DNA from: Muribaculaceae bacterium
GTDB lineage: Bacteria; Bacteroidota; Bacteroidia; Bacteroidales; Muribaculaceae
DNA length: 64,000 nucleotides
Direction of reading: 5' to 3'
Assembly (NCBI GenBank): GCA_017427945.1
Contig: JAFRRT010000024.1
Span: 56,002 to 120,001 of the forward strand
This document shows, piece by piece, positions 17,405-26,564 of the stretch. The stretch's first letter is position 1. Every line of letters starts with the position of its first letter. Under the pieces are notes generated by a model. That model made no database searches. It was not told the origin of the DNA and worked only from the letters and a program-made list of their open reading frames with translations. A program made the position numbers and the translations under genes.

Positions 17405-19864
17405 ATGAAAAAAATATTACTCTTGATACTGTTAACAGTGGCCTGTGCGGTATTTCCTGCTCGTGCCTCGTTTGTGATTAATGGTAAAACCTATTCGGCC
17501 GACACCATGATGCGTCGTCAGATAGGTCCAGGTATGATCAACACGATTGTACGCATTCCGGGCATTCCGCTCAACGTTTATGTTATTGAGGTTGACTTGA
17601 ATGATCCCAACAACAGGGTGGAAACAACCTACGGTCTTAGTAAGTTGGGCAACACGGAGAAACTCTCCTCGGCAATGGTACGCCACCGTACTCCCACTAA
17701 ACGACCGATAGCAGCATGCAACGCCAACTTCTGGGTGGTCCATGGCAGCTATTTAGCCAATTTTGAAATGGGCTCACCGTTAGGAGGCGTTGTTTGTAAT
17801 GATACCACTGTCGTCAATGACAACAATACCTATGACACATGGAGTGGCGGTCCGCAGAATAACGGCACGGCTGCCATTACACATGATAAAACCATTGTTA
17901 TGGGACGTGTCAGGTGGAGCGGATTCATTCATTCTGAGAAGTTCGCTCAACCTCTTGAATATCAAAATGTCAACCGCCGTGCTGTGACAGGAGAGATTTG
18001 CCTGTATGGCCCTCCTTTCAGCCGTACTCGTGCATTTGAAAATAATTGGGTAAATACCACCACCAAGGGTTCTAATTATAGTGATAATTACTACCTAACC
18101 TTTGTGGATGGGAGCCAATGGGCTGTGAATGCTCCCATGACATTAAGGGTGGACAGCATAGTCACAGGCAAAGACCGTCGCACTTTGGGGCGCTTTGATG
18201 CCTGCTTGACGGTTACCGGTGATGCAAATAAGGCAATCATGAGTGCTCTTGAGGTGGGTGACGTCATCCAACTGAATTCGGGATGGACGCCTCTTGATGC
18301 CGATGCCTCGGTGATTCCGGCTACACCCATTGAGAATCTCGTGTGTGGCAATGCGACTATCATGCACAACGGCGAGTTGACCTCTCGAAACGAAGAGGAT
18401 GGATATAATGTCACGGATTATTCCCGTACTTGCTATGGCACTTCTGCCGATGGAAAGCATCTCTATATGCTCGTGATTGATAAATCGGCAAGTAAGACTT
18501 ATGGTAACTCAGTAGGTTGCACCACAGCCACAGCCTGTGAGATTTTGCGTCAGATGTGCCCCGATGTCAGCGAGATGGTGAACATGGATGCCGGCGGTTC
18601 GGCCGAAATGCTTGTGCACGGCAAGGTCATCAATACCACGACCGAAGGCACACCGCGTGGTGTGGCGTGCGGATGGATGGTGGAAGCTGTAGGCGAAGAA
18701 GATAACGAGTTGGCAAGTATCGCTTTCGACCAGTTCCGTCTGGACGTCCCCGAGTTCGCTACAGCCACTCCCCGCATCCTTGGTTATAACAAGATTGGCG
18801 AGCTGATTGATGAGGATGTGAAGGGCTTTACCTTGACATGTACAGAGTCTGTCGGAACGGCTGAGGGAGAAACCTTTGTCGCTACCGATGTCGAGGCATG
18901 GGGCTCTATCACAGCCACTCTGGACGGCATGTCTGCAACAATTCCTGTTCATGTGATGCCTGCAACGCCCTATATTTTGCTGAATCCCCTTGTTATAGAC
19001 GACCGTGAGTATTCTATCGAGGTGGCATCAAAGCTGATTGACAAGGTGTATTTCTATGACACTTCAGGTGTTGATTGGACCGTTAACGACACAACCATCG
19101 CAACAGTTCATGACGGCATGCTGCAGGGCGTGCAGAATGGCAAAACTAAAATCAGCTGTACAATGGGCCCGTACAACCTGTCGGGCAATGTAAGGGTTGA
19201 AATCAGCGATGAACCTTATCGCTATGAGCCTTGGACCGAATGGACTGTCTCTGGCTCTGGTGCCAAAAATTTGGTGCTGGATGAGGAAACGGGTCACTTG
19301 ACCTTCAATTATGTCACAAACAGGGCCCCTAATATCAAGTTGACAAAGAACTTGTACCTGTTTGGCCTTCCCGATTCGGTGGTTTTCGTCTTCAATTCAA
19401 CCATGCCCATCGACTATGTGCAGATTGATACCCGTAATTACTTCTTTACCAAGACCAATTACGTGAAATTCATGCCCGAGGACGATGCTGCCTATTTTGA
19501 GCCTGGCGTGGACCACGTGTTGGCGTTCAACCTCAAGGAATTAGGTGGCGCTGATTATGTGGGTACTTATCCCATCAATATCAAGACCATCAAGTTTACA
19601 TTGACCAAAACGGCTGCCGAGGGCGAATATGAGCTTGACCTCAAGGCATTGTATTGCCATTATCCCAACTTTGGCGAAGAGCCGCCTGTAGTTATCCATG
19701 GCGATGTTAACGGAGATGGCGAGGTCAACATTGCTGACATCAATGTCATCATCGATGCCATCCTCACGGGTTCCACCTCCAGCGAGAATGCCGACGTGAA
19801 CGGAGACGGCGAAATTAACATTGCCGACATCAACTTTATCATCGACCTGATCCTTGCTGGGTAA
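17405..19864 (+). CDS. Secreted phosphodiester glycosidase (NAGPA-like) with dockerin-like C-terminus
   Basis: This 819-residue secreted protein has a signal peptide of about 21 residues (MKKILLLILL to PARAS). Its middle part belongs to the NAGPA/phosphodiester glycosidase family, with the signature NMDAGGSAEM at residue 393 followed by RGVACGWMVEA. The family removes sugars linked through phosphodiesters; the natural substrate here is unknown. Residues about 440-600 form Ig-like, probably beta-sandwich regions. The end (766-819) carries two dockerin type I-like repeats, each with a DVNGDGEVNIADIN-type calcium loop. No cohesin is present nearby. In this group of bacteria such tails are common on secreted proteins and their role is unclear. 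It has its own strong promoter. Confidence 0.83.
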   Translation: MKKILLLILLTVACAVFPARASFVINGKTYSADTMMRRQIGPGMINTIVRIPGIPLNVYVIEVDLNDPNNRVETTYGLSKLGNTEKLSSAMVRHRTPTKRPIAACNANFWVVHGSYLANFEMGSPLGGVVCNDTTVVNDNNTYDTWSGGPQNNGTAAITHDKTIVMGRVRWSGFIHSEKFAQPLEYQNVNRRAVTGEICLYGPPFSRTRAFENNWVNTTTKGSNYSDNYYLTFVDGSQWAVNAPMTLRVDSIVTGKDRRTLGRFDACLTVTGDANKAIMSALEVGDVIQLNSGWTPLDADASVIPATPIENLVCGNATIMHNGELTSRNEEDGYNVTDYSRTCYGTSADGKHLYMLVIDKSASKTYGNSVGCTTATACEILRQMCPDVSEMVNMDAGGSAEMLVHGKVINTTTEGTPRGVACGWMVEAVGEEDNELASIAFDQFRLDVPEFATATPRILGYNKIGELIDEDVKGFTLTCTESVGTAEGETFVATDVEAWGSITATLDGMSATIPVHVMPATPYILLNPLVIDDREYSIEVASKLIDKVYFYDTSGVDWTVNDTTIATVHDGMLQGVQNGKTKISCTMGPYNLSGNVRVEISDEPYRYEPWTEWTVSGSGAKNLVLDEETGHLTFNYVTNRAPNIKLTKNLYLFGLPDSVVFVFNSTMPIDYVQIDTRNYFFTKTNYVKFMPEDDAAYFEPGVDHVLAFNLKELGGADYVGTYPINIKTIKFTLTKTAAEGEYELDLKALYCHYPNFGEEPPVVIHGDVNGDGEVNIADINVIIDAILTGSTSSENADVNGDGEINIADINFIIDLILAG

Positions 19865-19927
19865 AAAAAACACTGCTGAAATCAGATTTATTACTAAAAA
19901 AAAGTACTATTGAACTGAAATAATAGC

Positions 19928-19942
19928 TATCTTTGCAAAGAT
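19928..19942 (+). promoter_or_regulatory. Promoter -7 element with overlapping palindrome ahead of the ABC importer operon
   Basis: TATCTTTG at 19928-19935 matches the -7 consensus and overlaps the perfect 14-base palindrome ATCTTTGCAAAGAT (19929-19942). No well-spaced -33 element is visible. The operon start codon is at 19956. The palindrome could bind a regulator that blocks transcription. Confidence 0.5.
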
Positions 19943-19955
19943 AAGCTTCTGGGAA

Positions 19956-20702
19956 ATGGATTTGCTAGCATCACATATCAAAAAAGCCTTTGGGGATAAC
20001 AGTGTTCTGACAGATGTATCTCTGACGCTCACTGCTGGAAAAGTCTCTGTTTTGATGGGAACGAATGGTGCAGGCAAAACCACCTTGCTGAATATCTTGT
20101 CTGGTTTTATGAAGCCGGATGGCGGCTCCATAAAACTTGATGGCAAGGAAATCTTAAGCATTCGGCCAAGTACCATTGCCAATTTGGGTATTAGGAGGAC
20201 TTTCCAAGACATGAGACTGATAGGCGAAATGACAGTACTTGAAAATGTCCTGTTGGCTTTCCCTGGTCAAGTGGGAGAAAAGTGGTGGAAAGCCTTGCTT
20301 CCATTGCCTAAAATTGCTGCCGAGCAGAAAGCAAATACAGATAAGGCAAAACTCATTTTGGAACAGTGCTTCATCGATGATATCATGGCGAATAGAGCCA
20401 AGGATATTTCTTACGGCCAGCAAAAGCTCTTGAATCTGGCATGTTGCCTTGCTGGTGATTCGTTGGTATGGTTACTTGATGAGCCGGTAGCTGGGGTAAA
20501 TTCAGCAAACCGTGAGAAGTTGACTCATGTTATTCAAGATCAAAAGGCTTCGGGAAAGTCAATTTTGATTATTGAACACAATAGCGATTTTATCGAGAGT
20601 GTAGCTGATGAAATCTTGTTTTTGAATAAAGGCGTTATCAGCAATTACCCGTCTTATAATGCGTTTCGAAATGACATGTCAGTAAAAAATGCCTACGTAT
20701 GA
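19956..20702 (+). CDS. HAAT-type ABC transporter ATPase, LivG-like
   Basis: First gene of a six-gene operon for a branched-chain amino acid/urea-like (HAAT) ABC importer. This 248-residue ATPase has Walker A GTNGAGKT (35-42), the Q-loop region RRTFQDMRL, the LivG-type signature SYGQQKLLNLA (starting about 152) in place of LSGGQ, and Walker B VWLLDEPVAGV. The SYGQQ form and the RTFQ segment match LivG/UrtD ATPases rather than export ATPases. The stop overlaps the next gene's ATG by four bases. Complete HAAT importers are not common in Bacteroidales, which suggests acquisition by transfer. Confidence 0.9.
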   Translation: MDLLASHIKKAFGDNSVLTDVSLTLTAGKVSVLMGTNGAGKTTLLNILSGFMKPDGGSIKLDGKEILSIRPSTIANLGIRRTFQDMRLIGEMTVLENVLLAFPGQVGEKWWKALLPLPKIAAEQKANTDKAKLILEQCFIDDIMANRAKDISYGQQKLLNLACCLAGDSLVWLLDEPVAGVNSANREKLTHVIQDQKASGKSILIIEHNSDFIESVADEILFLNKGVISNYPSYNAFRNDMSVKNAYV

Positions 20703-21403
20703 GTATCCTGAACATTCAAAATATCAATACTGGTTATGGCAAGAAGCAGGTGCTTCATGATGTGACATTGGAGGTCAAGACGGGAAGCGCATTATTGTTG
20801 GTGGGCTCAAATGGTTCAGGAAAGAGCACGTTACTGAAGGCCATATACGGTTTGTTGGCTCTTTGGGGAGGTTCAATTGAATATGAGGATTCATTGCTCC
20901 AAAGCAAGAGCTTCAAGACACCAACCTATCGCTTGATACAAAGGGGACTAATGTATGTACCTCAAAAGGATGCGCTCTTTGATGACATGACGGTGGAAGA
21001 GAATATTCGTGCTGCAATGTTGCATCAAACCAACAAAAAGGAATCACGGCAAAAAGTGCTTCAAGTGTTGGAGCTGATGCCCGAGCTGAATGGGCGTAAA
21101 AACCAGTTGGCTAATAGGCTAAGCGGAGGAGAACGCAAACTATTGTCTCTGGCGATGGTTGTGGCCAACGAACCCAAGTTACTCCTATATGACGAGCCTC
21201 TTGCAGGAATCTGCGAAGAGAATGTACCAATGGTGATGCATTGGCTTCAAATAATACGCGAAAAAGGCACAACTATGCTCATCGTGGAACATCGCATCAA
21301 AGAATTGATTAACTTTGCAGATACAATAGTCGGCTTGAAATTGGGCCAACTCCATACTGAGAATTTAACCACATTAGATAGCATTAAATCGTTTATGATA
21401 TGA
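20699..21403 (+). CDS. HAAT-type ABC transporter ATPase, LivF-like
   Basis: The second ATPase of the importer has 234 residues, with Walker A GSNGSGKST (about 36-44), a canonical signature LSGGERKLLSLA, and Walker B LLLYDEPLAGI followed by the switch histidine in IVEHRI. LivF proteins pair with LivG to drive the LivHM permease, which is what the gene order indicates. ATGA overlaps join it to both neighbours (20699-20702 and 21400-21403), so expression is translationally coupled. Confidence 0.9.
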   Translation: MSILNIQNINTGYGKKQVLHDVTLEVKTGSALLLVGSNGSGKSTLLKAIYGLLALWGGSIEYEDSLLQSKSFKTPTYRLIQRGLMYVPQKDALFDDMTVEENIRAAMLHQTNKKESRQKVLQVLELMPELNGRKNQLANRLSGGERKLLSLAMVVANEPKLLLYDEPLAGICEENVPMVMHWLQIIREKGTTMLIVEHRIKELINFADTIVGLKLGQLHTENLTTLDSIKSFMI

Positions 21404-22527
21404 ATAAGAAATCAATTATCTGGGCAGTTCTTGCCATCGCTGTGTTAGTAGGTATCATGTGTTGGCATAAATACCAACCATCTGCAAATAACAACTCTGA
21501 AACTGTAAAAATAGGTGTTTTGTTACCGTTGACGGGAGCGGGAGATATCTATGGTAAAGATTTAAAGAGTGGAATCGATCTTGCCTATCAAGAGTCGCCA
21601 ATTAAAGATAGAATTCAACTCGTGTATGAGGATGATGCTACTGATGTCACAAAAGGCATTAATGCATTTAATAGTCTGATATTTAAAGATGTTGATATAG
21701 TGATAGGTGGCATCATGAGTAATGTTGCAAGTGGAATTCTTCCGATTGCAAATAAAAATCATGTGTTACTCTTTTCCCCAAAAGCGACTGCTGTTGACTT
21801 GAGTAAGGAAAATGATTATTTCTTTAGAATATGGCCAACAGATGATTTGGATGGCAAGTATTCAGCTGCATATGTCGTTGATAATCTGAATCTAAAGCGT
21901 ATAGCTATTTTATATGATGATGGCACCTATGGCGTTGGTATCAGGAATGAATTCAAGAAATATCTGAATGGCAAAGACGTTGAAGTCGTTTTTGATGAAG
22001 GTTATTCAAGTGGCCAAACGAATTTCAGAACTCAAATATCAAAAATTAAAAGCAGTAAGCCAGATGTGCTCTTTTTGCCTGCCTATTACAAAGAAGCGGT
22101 GCTGATTTTAAAACAGTTAAATGAGAATAATTGTGATTTCTATATTTCGGGTGTTAGCAGTTTCCTTGAATCCGAAGTAAAACAGGCTGCAGGTAAACTT
22201 ACAAATAAAGTGTTCTTTACATATCCATTGTATTCAGTGGATAGCAGTAATCCATCAACAGAGTATTTTAATGTACAATATGATGCCGCATATAAAGATA
22301 GAAAACCTAATGCTTTTTCAGCACATGGTTATGATTCGTTTAAGGTGCTTGAACGAGTTATTATGAGTCTTGAGAAAGAGAATAAAGAAGTAAATGCTAC
22401 CAATATGAAAACTGCATTGGAGGCGATGGATGTCTATCATGGTGCAACTGGAGATTTGCGTTTCGATAAAAATGGTGATGCAGATAAAGGCCTGCAGATT
22501 CTGTGGCTAAAAGAAGTTAATCTTTAA
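21400..22527 (+). CDS. Membrane-anchored LivJ/K-like periplasmic binding protein
   Basis: This 375-residue protein is a type I periplasmic binding protein of the receptor-ligand-binding (LivJ/K, UrtA) family. It has an N-terminal hydrophobic segment (IIWAVLAIAVLVGIMCW), then KIGVLLPLTGAGDIYGKDL, the ligand-site regions VIGGIMSNVASGILPIAN and FRIWPTDDLDGKYSA, DGTYGVGIRNEF, and a C-terminal YHGATGDLRFDKNGD. These are standard for the family. The cysteine after the hydrophobic segment is not in a lipobox, so the protein is probably held by an uncleaved N-terminal helix. Ligand identity cannot be read from the sequence. The gene is much more AT-rich than the ATPase genes before it. Confidence 0.88.
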   Translation: MNKKSIIWAVLAIAVLVGIMCWHKYQPSANNNSETVKIGVLLPLTGAGDIYGKDLKSGIDLAYQESPIKDRIQLVYEDDATDVTKGINAFNSLIFKDVDIVIGGIMSNVASGILPIANKNHVLLFSPKATAVDLSKENDYFFRIWPTDDLDGKYSAAYVVDNLNLKRIAILYDDGTYGVGIRNEFKKYLNGKDVEVVFDEGYSSGQTNFRTQISKIKSSKPDVLFLPAYYKEAVLILKQLNENNCDFYISGVSSFLESEVKQAAGKLTNKVFFTYPLYSVDSSNPSTEYFNVQYDAAYKDRKPNAFSAHGYDSFKVLERVIMSLEKENKEVNATNMKTALEAMDVYHGATGDLRFDKNGDADKGLQILWLKEVNL

Positions 22528-22539
22528 ATTGATATAGGT

Positions 22540-24729
22540 ATGGGTGATAAAGAGAAAATGATCAAGGATAATATACTCTCGTTTATTAAATCCATTGATT
22601 GGGTAGCGACAGCAGTTGCAGTAATCATAACGATTATTATTTCAATCTTATGGAATGTTTCTTTTAACTATTTTAACAGTTTTTGGAATACTGTAATAAC
22701 AGCTTTTTTGAAATATATTTTGACGTTCATCTTACTTGTGATAATAGTACATCAACCTAGATTCTTAATAAAAAAAATAGGGAAGATAATTCAAGACAAT
22801 GATAATTATTTAAAGAAAATAGACAAGTGTCCACGAATGACGGCATTTTATACTGATGGTAATTTTTTAAAGGATAAAATAGATTCGATGGCTCATTTAG
22901 AACCGAATCAACGCTGGCAGTTTTCAATGTTCATCACACAATTACTGACGAATCAATTTAAAGACTTTTCAATAAAAATCAAAATTATTGATTATTCTGG
23001 TTTTTCTAAAGAAATCATGAAGGAATGCAAATCATCAGTCTATTTGACAGGATCAATGAGGCCATCCTCTTGGCTAAATGCATTAGCAGATAATAATAAG
23101 AATGACGTAAAGTATAAATTCTTTAATAATCTCCTGCCCTCTGATCAGCAATTTCCAATCAATGAGAATAATCACTCTGTATATATAAATAAATGTCAAA
23201 CATTAGAGAGATTGAGGGTTGTCTGCTTGACACCAGAAGACATGAATTTTCTTTTTATTTCTGAGAATAGCGTACATGAATATTTTAGAATAAATAGTAC
23301 AAAAGGTGGAATAAAAACATATTTCACGGAATGGGAAAGCCATGCTGGAAAGATGGATGAAGATGCTCTGATGAATGTAAGATTTCCATTTAATAGCAAT
23401 GATATGCAACCCTTAGTATATGAATATGCGCTTTATGATGGTGCCTTGTTGTTTAAGTTTAAAAAAGTAAATAAAATTTGGGGTGAGCTAACAGTGATAA
23501 ATGGAAAGTGGCCACATGAGTCTGAATCAAATAAGAAAGAATTCAAGGCAGTACAAGATTTTTTTAATTATTTTAAAGACAATACAAACTCTTCCAAAAA
23601 AGACTACATGAGCATTATTAGTGATGTTCAGAAGAACAAAATTGATATGTTGAAGATGATAATTAATAATAGAATCCTTCCACATAAGTATTCTTACTTA
23701 TACAGTGGGGCTGATAAATGGGATGAGTTTATAAAAAAGGGAGGTACAAGGTACGGTAATCGTTCAACTTTAGCGATAGTTGAGTTTCTTAATCATTTTT
23801 TTAAAAGTGACACAAACCTCGACATCGTTGAAATAGGAGCTGGTAATGGTAACCGTATTGCTGCTGTATGTGACGCACTAGGAACAGACGATATAAAACA
23901 GTATAGATTAGTTGATATTAGCAATCAATTGTTAGAAGAGTCCCTACAACTTCTATTGAATCGATTAGGAAAAGACAAAATTGTTGAACCTTTGCTTTTA
24001 GATTGTTGCTCTAGTGAAAAACATGAAGAACTAGAAGAGACTATAAATAATAAAACTGTTCTTATTTTAAGTAATAGCACACTATTTACTGAAGTTGAGT
24101 TCAATTGGGAGTCATTCAAGGCTGCACACCAAATATTTATTTCATTAGATTTGTATGATGATAATAATAGTACATATTCGGATTTATCTAAAGCTGTTTC
24201 ACTTTTTCTGTTTCCATTAAAGGTTTTTGAAATCCCAATAATAGATGAACTGATTGAACCACTAAGTAACTATCTATTTCAACAAAAATACGATACAGAT
24301 AAGAATTGTTTTAATATTTATTTCAATCTCAAGATATATTTGGAAATATTGAGAGGGAAAACAAGCAATGATAAAGCTGTCTCTAGTTCTGAAATTGCAG
24401 AAAAAATGACTTCTGACATTGAGGAAAGAAAGAATATTTCCAAAATCATTGATTCTGTATGGAATGCTAGTAATTTGTTGAAAACAACTGATTTATTATA
24501 TAATGCTCCAGTCGAATTACAATCAAGAGATTATATTTCTTTAAGAAAGAAACTATTAGATATAGATAAGTTGACAGTTTTGTCTTGTTTGAAATTTAAG
24601 AAAGAAAAGGAAGATGCTCATATAATTAGATCGATTAGAACGTTTTTCGAAAAGAAGGGTTTTAATGCAAATGTAAAGGTGGCAAAAGATAGGGATTTTG
24701 TGGGTGTCAAATTAACGAAGAGAACTTGA
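22540..24729 (+). CDS. Membrane-anchored protein with SAM-dependent methyltransferase domain inside the ABC importer operon
   Basis: I know no described family with this architecture. The 729 residues begin with two transmembrane segments (about 20-40 and 48-70). A middle region of about 340 residues follows, with no motif I recognise. Next comes a class I methyltransferase fold with motif I IVEIGAGNGNR at 429-439 and the acidic motif II end YRLVDIS with Asp459. ILSNSTLF further on resembles the motif region of EgtD-like (Methyltransf_33) enzymes. About 130 more helical residues end the protein. Topology suggests that the catalytic part is cytoplasmic. It lies 12 bases after the binding protein and 20 bases before the LivH-like permease, so it is built into the importer operon. 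It might modify the imported compound, but that is inference. The gene is strongly AT-rich. Confidence 0.7.
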   Translation: MGDKEKMIKDNILSFIKSIDWVATAVAVIITIIISILWNVSFNYFNSFWNTVITAFLKYILTFILLVIIVHQPRFLIKKIGKIIQDNDNYLKKIDKCPRMTAFYTDGNFLKDKIDSMAHLEPNQRWQFSMFITQLLTNQFKDFSIKIKIIDYSGFSKEIMKECKSSVYLTGSMRPSSWLNALADNNKNDVKYKFFNNLLPSDQQFPINENNHSVYINKCQTLERLRVVCLTPEDMNFLFISENSVHEYFRINSTKGGIKTYFTEWESHAGKMDEDALMNVRFPFNSNDMQPLVYEYALYDGALLFKFKKVNKIWGELTVINGKWPHESESNKKEFKAVQDFFNYFKDNTNSSKKDYMSIISDVQKNKIDMLKMIINNRILPHKYSYLYSGADKWDEFIKKGGTRYGNRSTLAIVEFLNHFFKSDTNLDIVEIGAGNGNRIAAVCDALGTDDIKQYRLVDISNQLLEESLQLLLNRLGKDKIVEPLLLDCCSSEKHEELEETINNKTVLILSNSTLFTEVEFNWESFKAAHQIFISLDLYDDNNSTYSDLSKAVSLFLFPLKVFEIPIIDELIEPLSNYLFQQKYDTDKNCFNIYFNLKIYLEILRGKTSNDKAVSSSEIAEKMTSDIEERKNISKIIDSVWNASNLLKTTDLLYNAPVELQSRDYISLRKKLLDIDKLTVLSCLKFKKEKEDAHIIRSIRTFFEKKGFNANVKVAKDRDFVGVKLTKRT

Positions 24730-24749
24730 GCATTGAGTGAAGTGTATAT

Positions 24750-25631
24750 ATGGCTATTATGCAGTCTTTTTTAGAAATATTGTACTGTCAAGCGATTTTG
24801 TTGATTATATCATTGGGTTTCTCAATGATATATTCAACATTGCGCTTTATTAATTTTTCACATGCGATTTTTCTTACGCTAACAGCTTATCTTGTATATA
24901 GCGGTTCAGTTTTATGCCATTTGCCCTTAGGTGTGTCAGCGCCACTTGCATTAGTATCAAGTGTGATACTGTCATTAATTATCAATAGGCTTGTTTATAT
25001 GCCTTTAATAAAACGAAGAAATGAAAGTTGGCAGTTAATGATTGTATCATTGGGAGTGTATGTCGTTATGCATAATGTGGTGTCTCTTATTTGGGGGGAC
25101 GGTGCACTTAGTTTTCGCACATGGGAGGTAAAGACTGGGCATGAGTTCTTTGGGGCATATATCACTAATGTGCAAATCATTACGTTCGTCATAAGTGTTG
25201 TTCTGTTTGCGTTGGTTTGGTTTTTTCGGGAGAAAACCATTATCGGGAATCAGATCAAGGCGGTGTCATCGAATGATGTATTAAGCGGTATTTTGGGTTT
25301 GAACAAGAACCGAGCAATCATGTGGAGTGTAGCCATCGGAACAGGTTTGGCGGCTGTTGCTGGAATTCTCATTGCTGCTGATACAGACATGACACCGACT
25401 ATGGGTTTTAATTGGTTACTTTATGCCGTGGTGGCTATGATCATTGGCGGCATGGGGAAGATGAGGTACCTTGTGTTTGGGTCATTGTTGCTTGCAACAG
25501 CCCAGCATTTGGCCGCCTATTATTTTGACAGCAAGTGGATGAATGCCACGGCATATATCATCCTCATTGTTTTCCTGTTTTTCCGTCCAACGGGCTTCAG
25601 TGGTAAGCAACTTAAAAAGAGTAGTGTTTAG
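24750..25631 (+). CDS. HAAT-type ABC transporter permease, LivH-like
   Basis: This 293-residue permease of the branched-chain amino acid type has about eight hydrophobic helices and typical LivH features: LGFSMIYSTLRFINFSHA in helix 1-2 (LivH proteins have GLNLIFGTLRVINFAHG-like sequence), a LIVSLGVYVVMHN segment, and the cytoplasmic ATPase-contact loop QIKAVSSNDVLSGILGLNKNRAIM. It is separated from the methyltransferase gene by 20 bases and from LivM by two bases. Composition shifts from AT-rich at the 5' end to moderate at the 3' end. Confidence 0.9.
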   Translation: MAIMQSFLEILYCQAILLIISLGFSMIYSTLRFINFSHAIFLTLTAYLVYSGSVLCHLPLGVSAPLALVSSVILSLIINRLVYMPLIKRRNESWQLMIVSLGVYVVMHNVVSLIWGDGALSFRTWEVKTGHEFFGAYITNVQIITFVISVVLFALVWFFREKTIIGNQIKAVSSNDVLSGILGLNKNRAIMWSVAIGTGLAAVAGILIAADTDMTPTMGFNWLLYAVVAMIIGGMGKMRYLVFGSLLLATAQHLAAYYFDSKWMNATAYIILIVFLFFRPTGFSGKQLKKSSV

Positions 25632-25633
25632 TC

Positions 25634-26506
25634 ATGGAATATCTGCTACATCTTGCCATATTGATTTGCATCTATACGATTCTTTCTCAATCATTGAGTT
25701 TGGTGGCTGGCTATAGTGGCCAGATGTCACTGGCTCATGCAGGTTTTTATGGCATAGGAGCATATATAGCTGCATTATTGTCAGTGAACCTTAGTCTGCC
25801 ACCTGTTCATAATTTGTTTGCAGCGATGATACTATCTGGTGCTATTGCTTATGTGGTGGCTAAGGTAGCCGTGCGTACAATTGATGATTATTTCATCATT
25901 ATCACCTTGGGTATCCAGGTGGTGATTTATTCTATCATGAATAATTGGCAAACTGTGACCAATGGTCCGTTGGGTATTGCTGGAATTCCTTCATTCTCAG
26001 TCTTTGGATTTGAGTTTGATGATAAAGTCTCATTTTTGCTGCTTGCTGTGCTTTTGACCGTGTTTGTCTGGTTTGTTCTGTCGAATCTCATGAAATCACC
26101 ATTTGGAAGGATTTTGCGTGCATTGAGCGAGGACGAGGTTTATACAAAAAGCCTAGGTAAAGATGTGGCACAAGCAAAGGTGGTTTCTTTTGTTATCAGT
26201 GGTATGCTTGCATCAATTGCGGGCGTGCTGTATGCCCACTATATCAGTTATATCGATCCATCAAGTTTCACAATTGAGGAGTCTATCTTTATCTTGAGCA
26301 TCGTGATTATCGGTGGCATGCGCAACCTACTGCATATCTTTTATGCCGCCGCTTTCTTGGTACTTCTTCCCGAGGTGTTCCGTTTTGTGGGGATGCCTTC
26401 ATCTGTTGCTGCCAATATGCGCCAGATTTTCTACGGCGTAGCACTTATCTTGGTGATTTATCGCAGTGGTGCGATGAAATTGAAAAAAGAAAGCTCTATA
26501 GGTTAG
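25634..26506 (+). CDS. HAAT-type ABC transporter permease, LivM-like
   Basis: The second permease subunit has 290 residues and about eight helices, with LVAGYSGQMSLAHAGFYGIGAY, the diagnostic LivM N-terminal sequence. The ATPase-coupling loop is SPFGRILRALSEDEVYTKSLGKD, and a DPSSFTIEESIFILSIVIIGG segment follows near the end. It is the last gene of the importer operon. The next gene, sufB, has its own promoter and an inverted repeat in the 121-base gap. Confidence 0.9.
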   Translation: MEYLLHLAILICIYTILSQSLSLVAGYSGQMSLAHAGFYGIGAYIAALLSVNLSLPPVHNLFAAMILSGAIAYVVAKVAVRTIDDYFIIITLGIQVVIYSIMNNWQTVTNGPLGIAGIPSFSVFGFEFDDKVSFLLLAVLLTVFVWFVLSNLMKSPFGRILRALSEDEVYTKSLGKDVAQAKVVSFVISGMLASIAGVLYAHYISYIDPSSFTIEESIFILSIVIIGGMRNLLHIFYAAAFLVLLPEVFRFVGMPSSVAANMRQIFYGVALILVIYRSGAMKLKKESSIG

Positions 26507-26542
26507 TTATAAGTGTTTTTCTGTTTTTTTTGTTGCAGCTGG

Positions 26543-26564
26543 GCAAAGAAATGAATTTCTTTGC
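26543..26564. promoter_or_regulatory. Perfect inverted repeat over the -33 element of the suf promoter, possible operator
   Basis: GCAAAGAAAT (26543-26552) and ATTTCTTTGC (26555-26564) are perfect 10-base arms with a two-base spacer. No T-run follows, so a terminator is unlikely. The right arm contains the TTTG used as the -33 element of the suf promoter, which is where a repressor would act. Confidence 0.5.

Noticed and set aside
21400-21470. The importer binding protein as a lipoprotein
   Set aside because: The cysteine after the hydrophobic segment is in a GIMC context that does not fit a lipobox.
26543-26564. The inverted repeat as a terminator of the importer operon
   Set aside because: No T-run follows either arm (next bases GCTCGG), and the right arm holds the -33 element of the suf promoter, so an operator is more likely.
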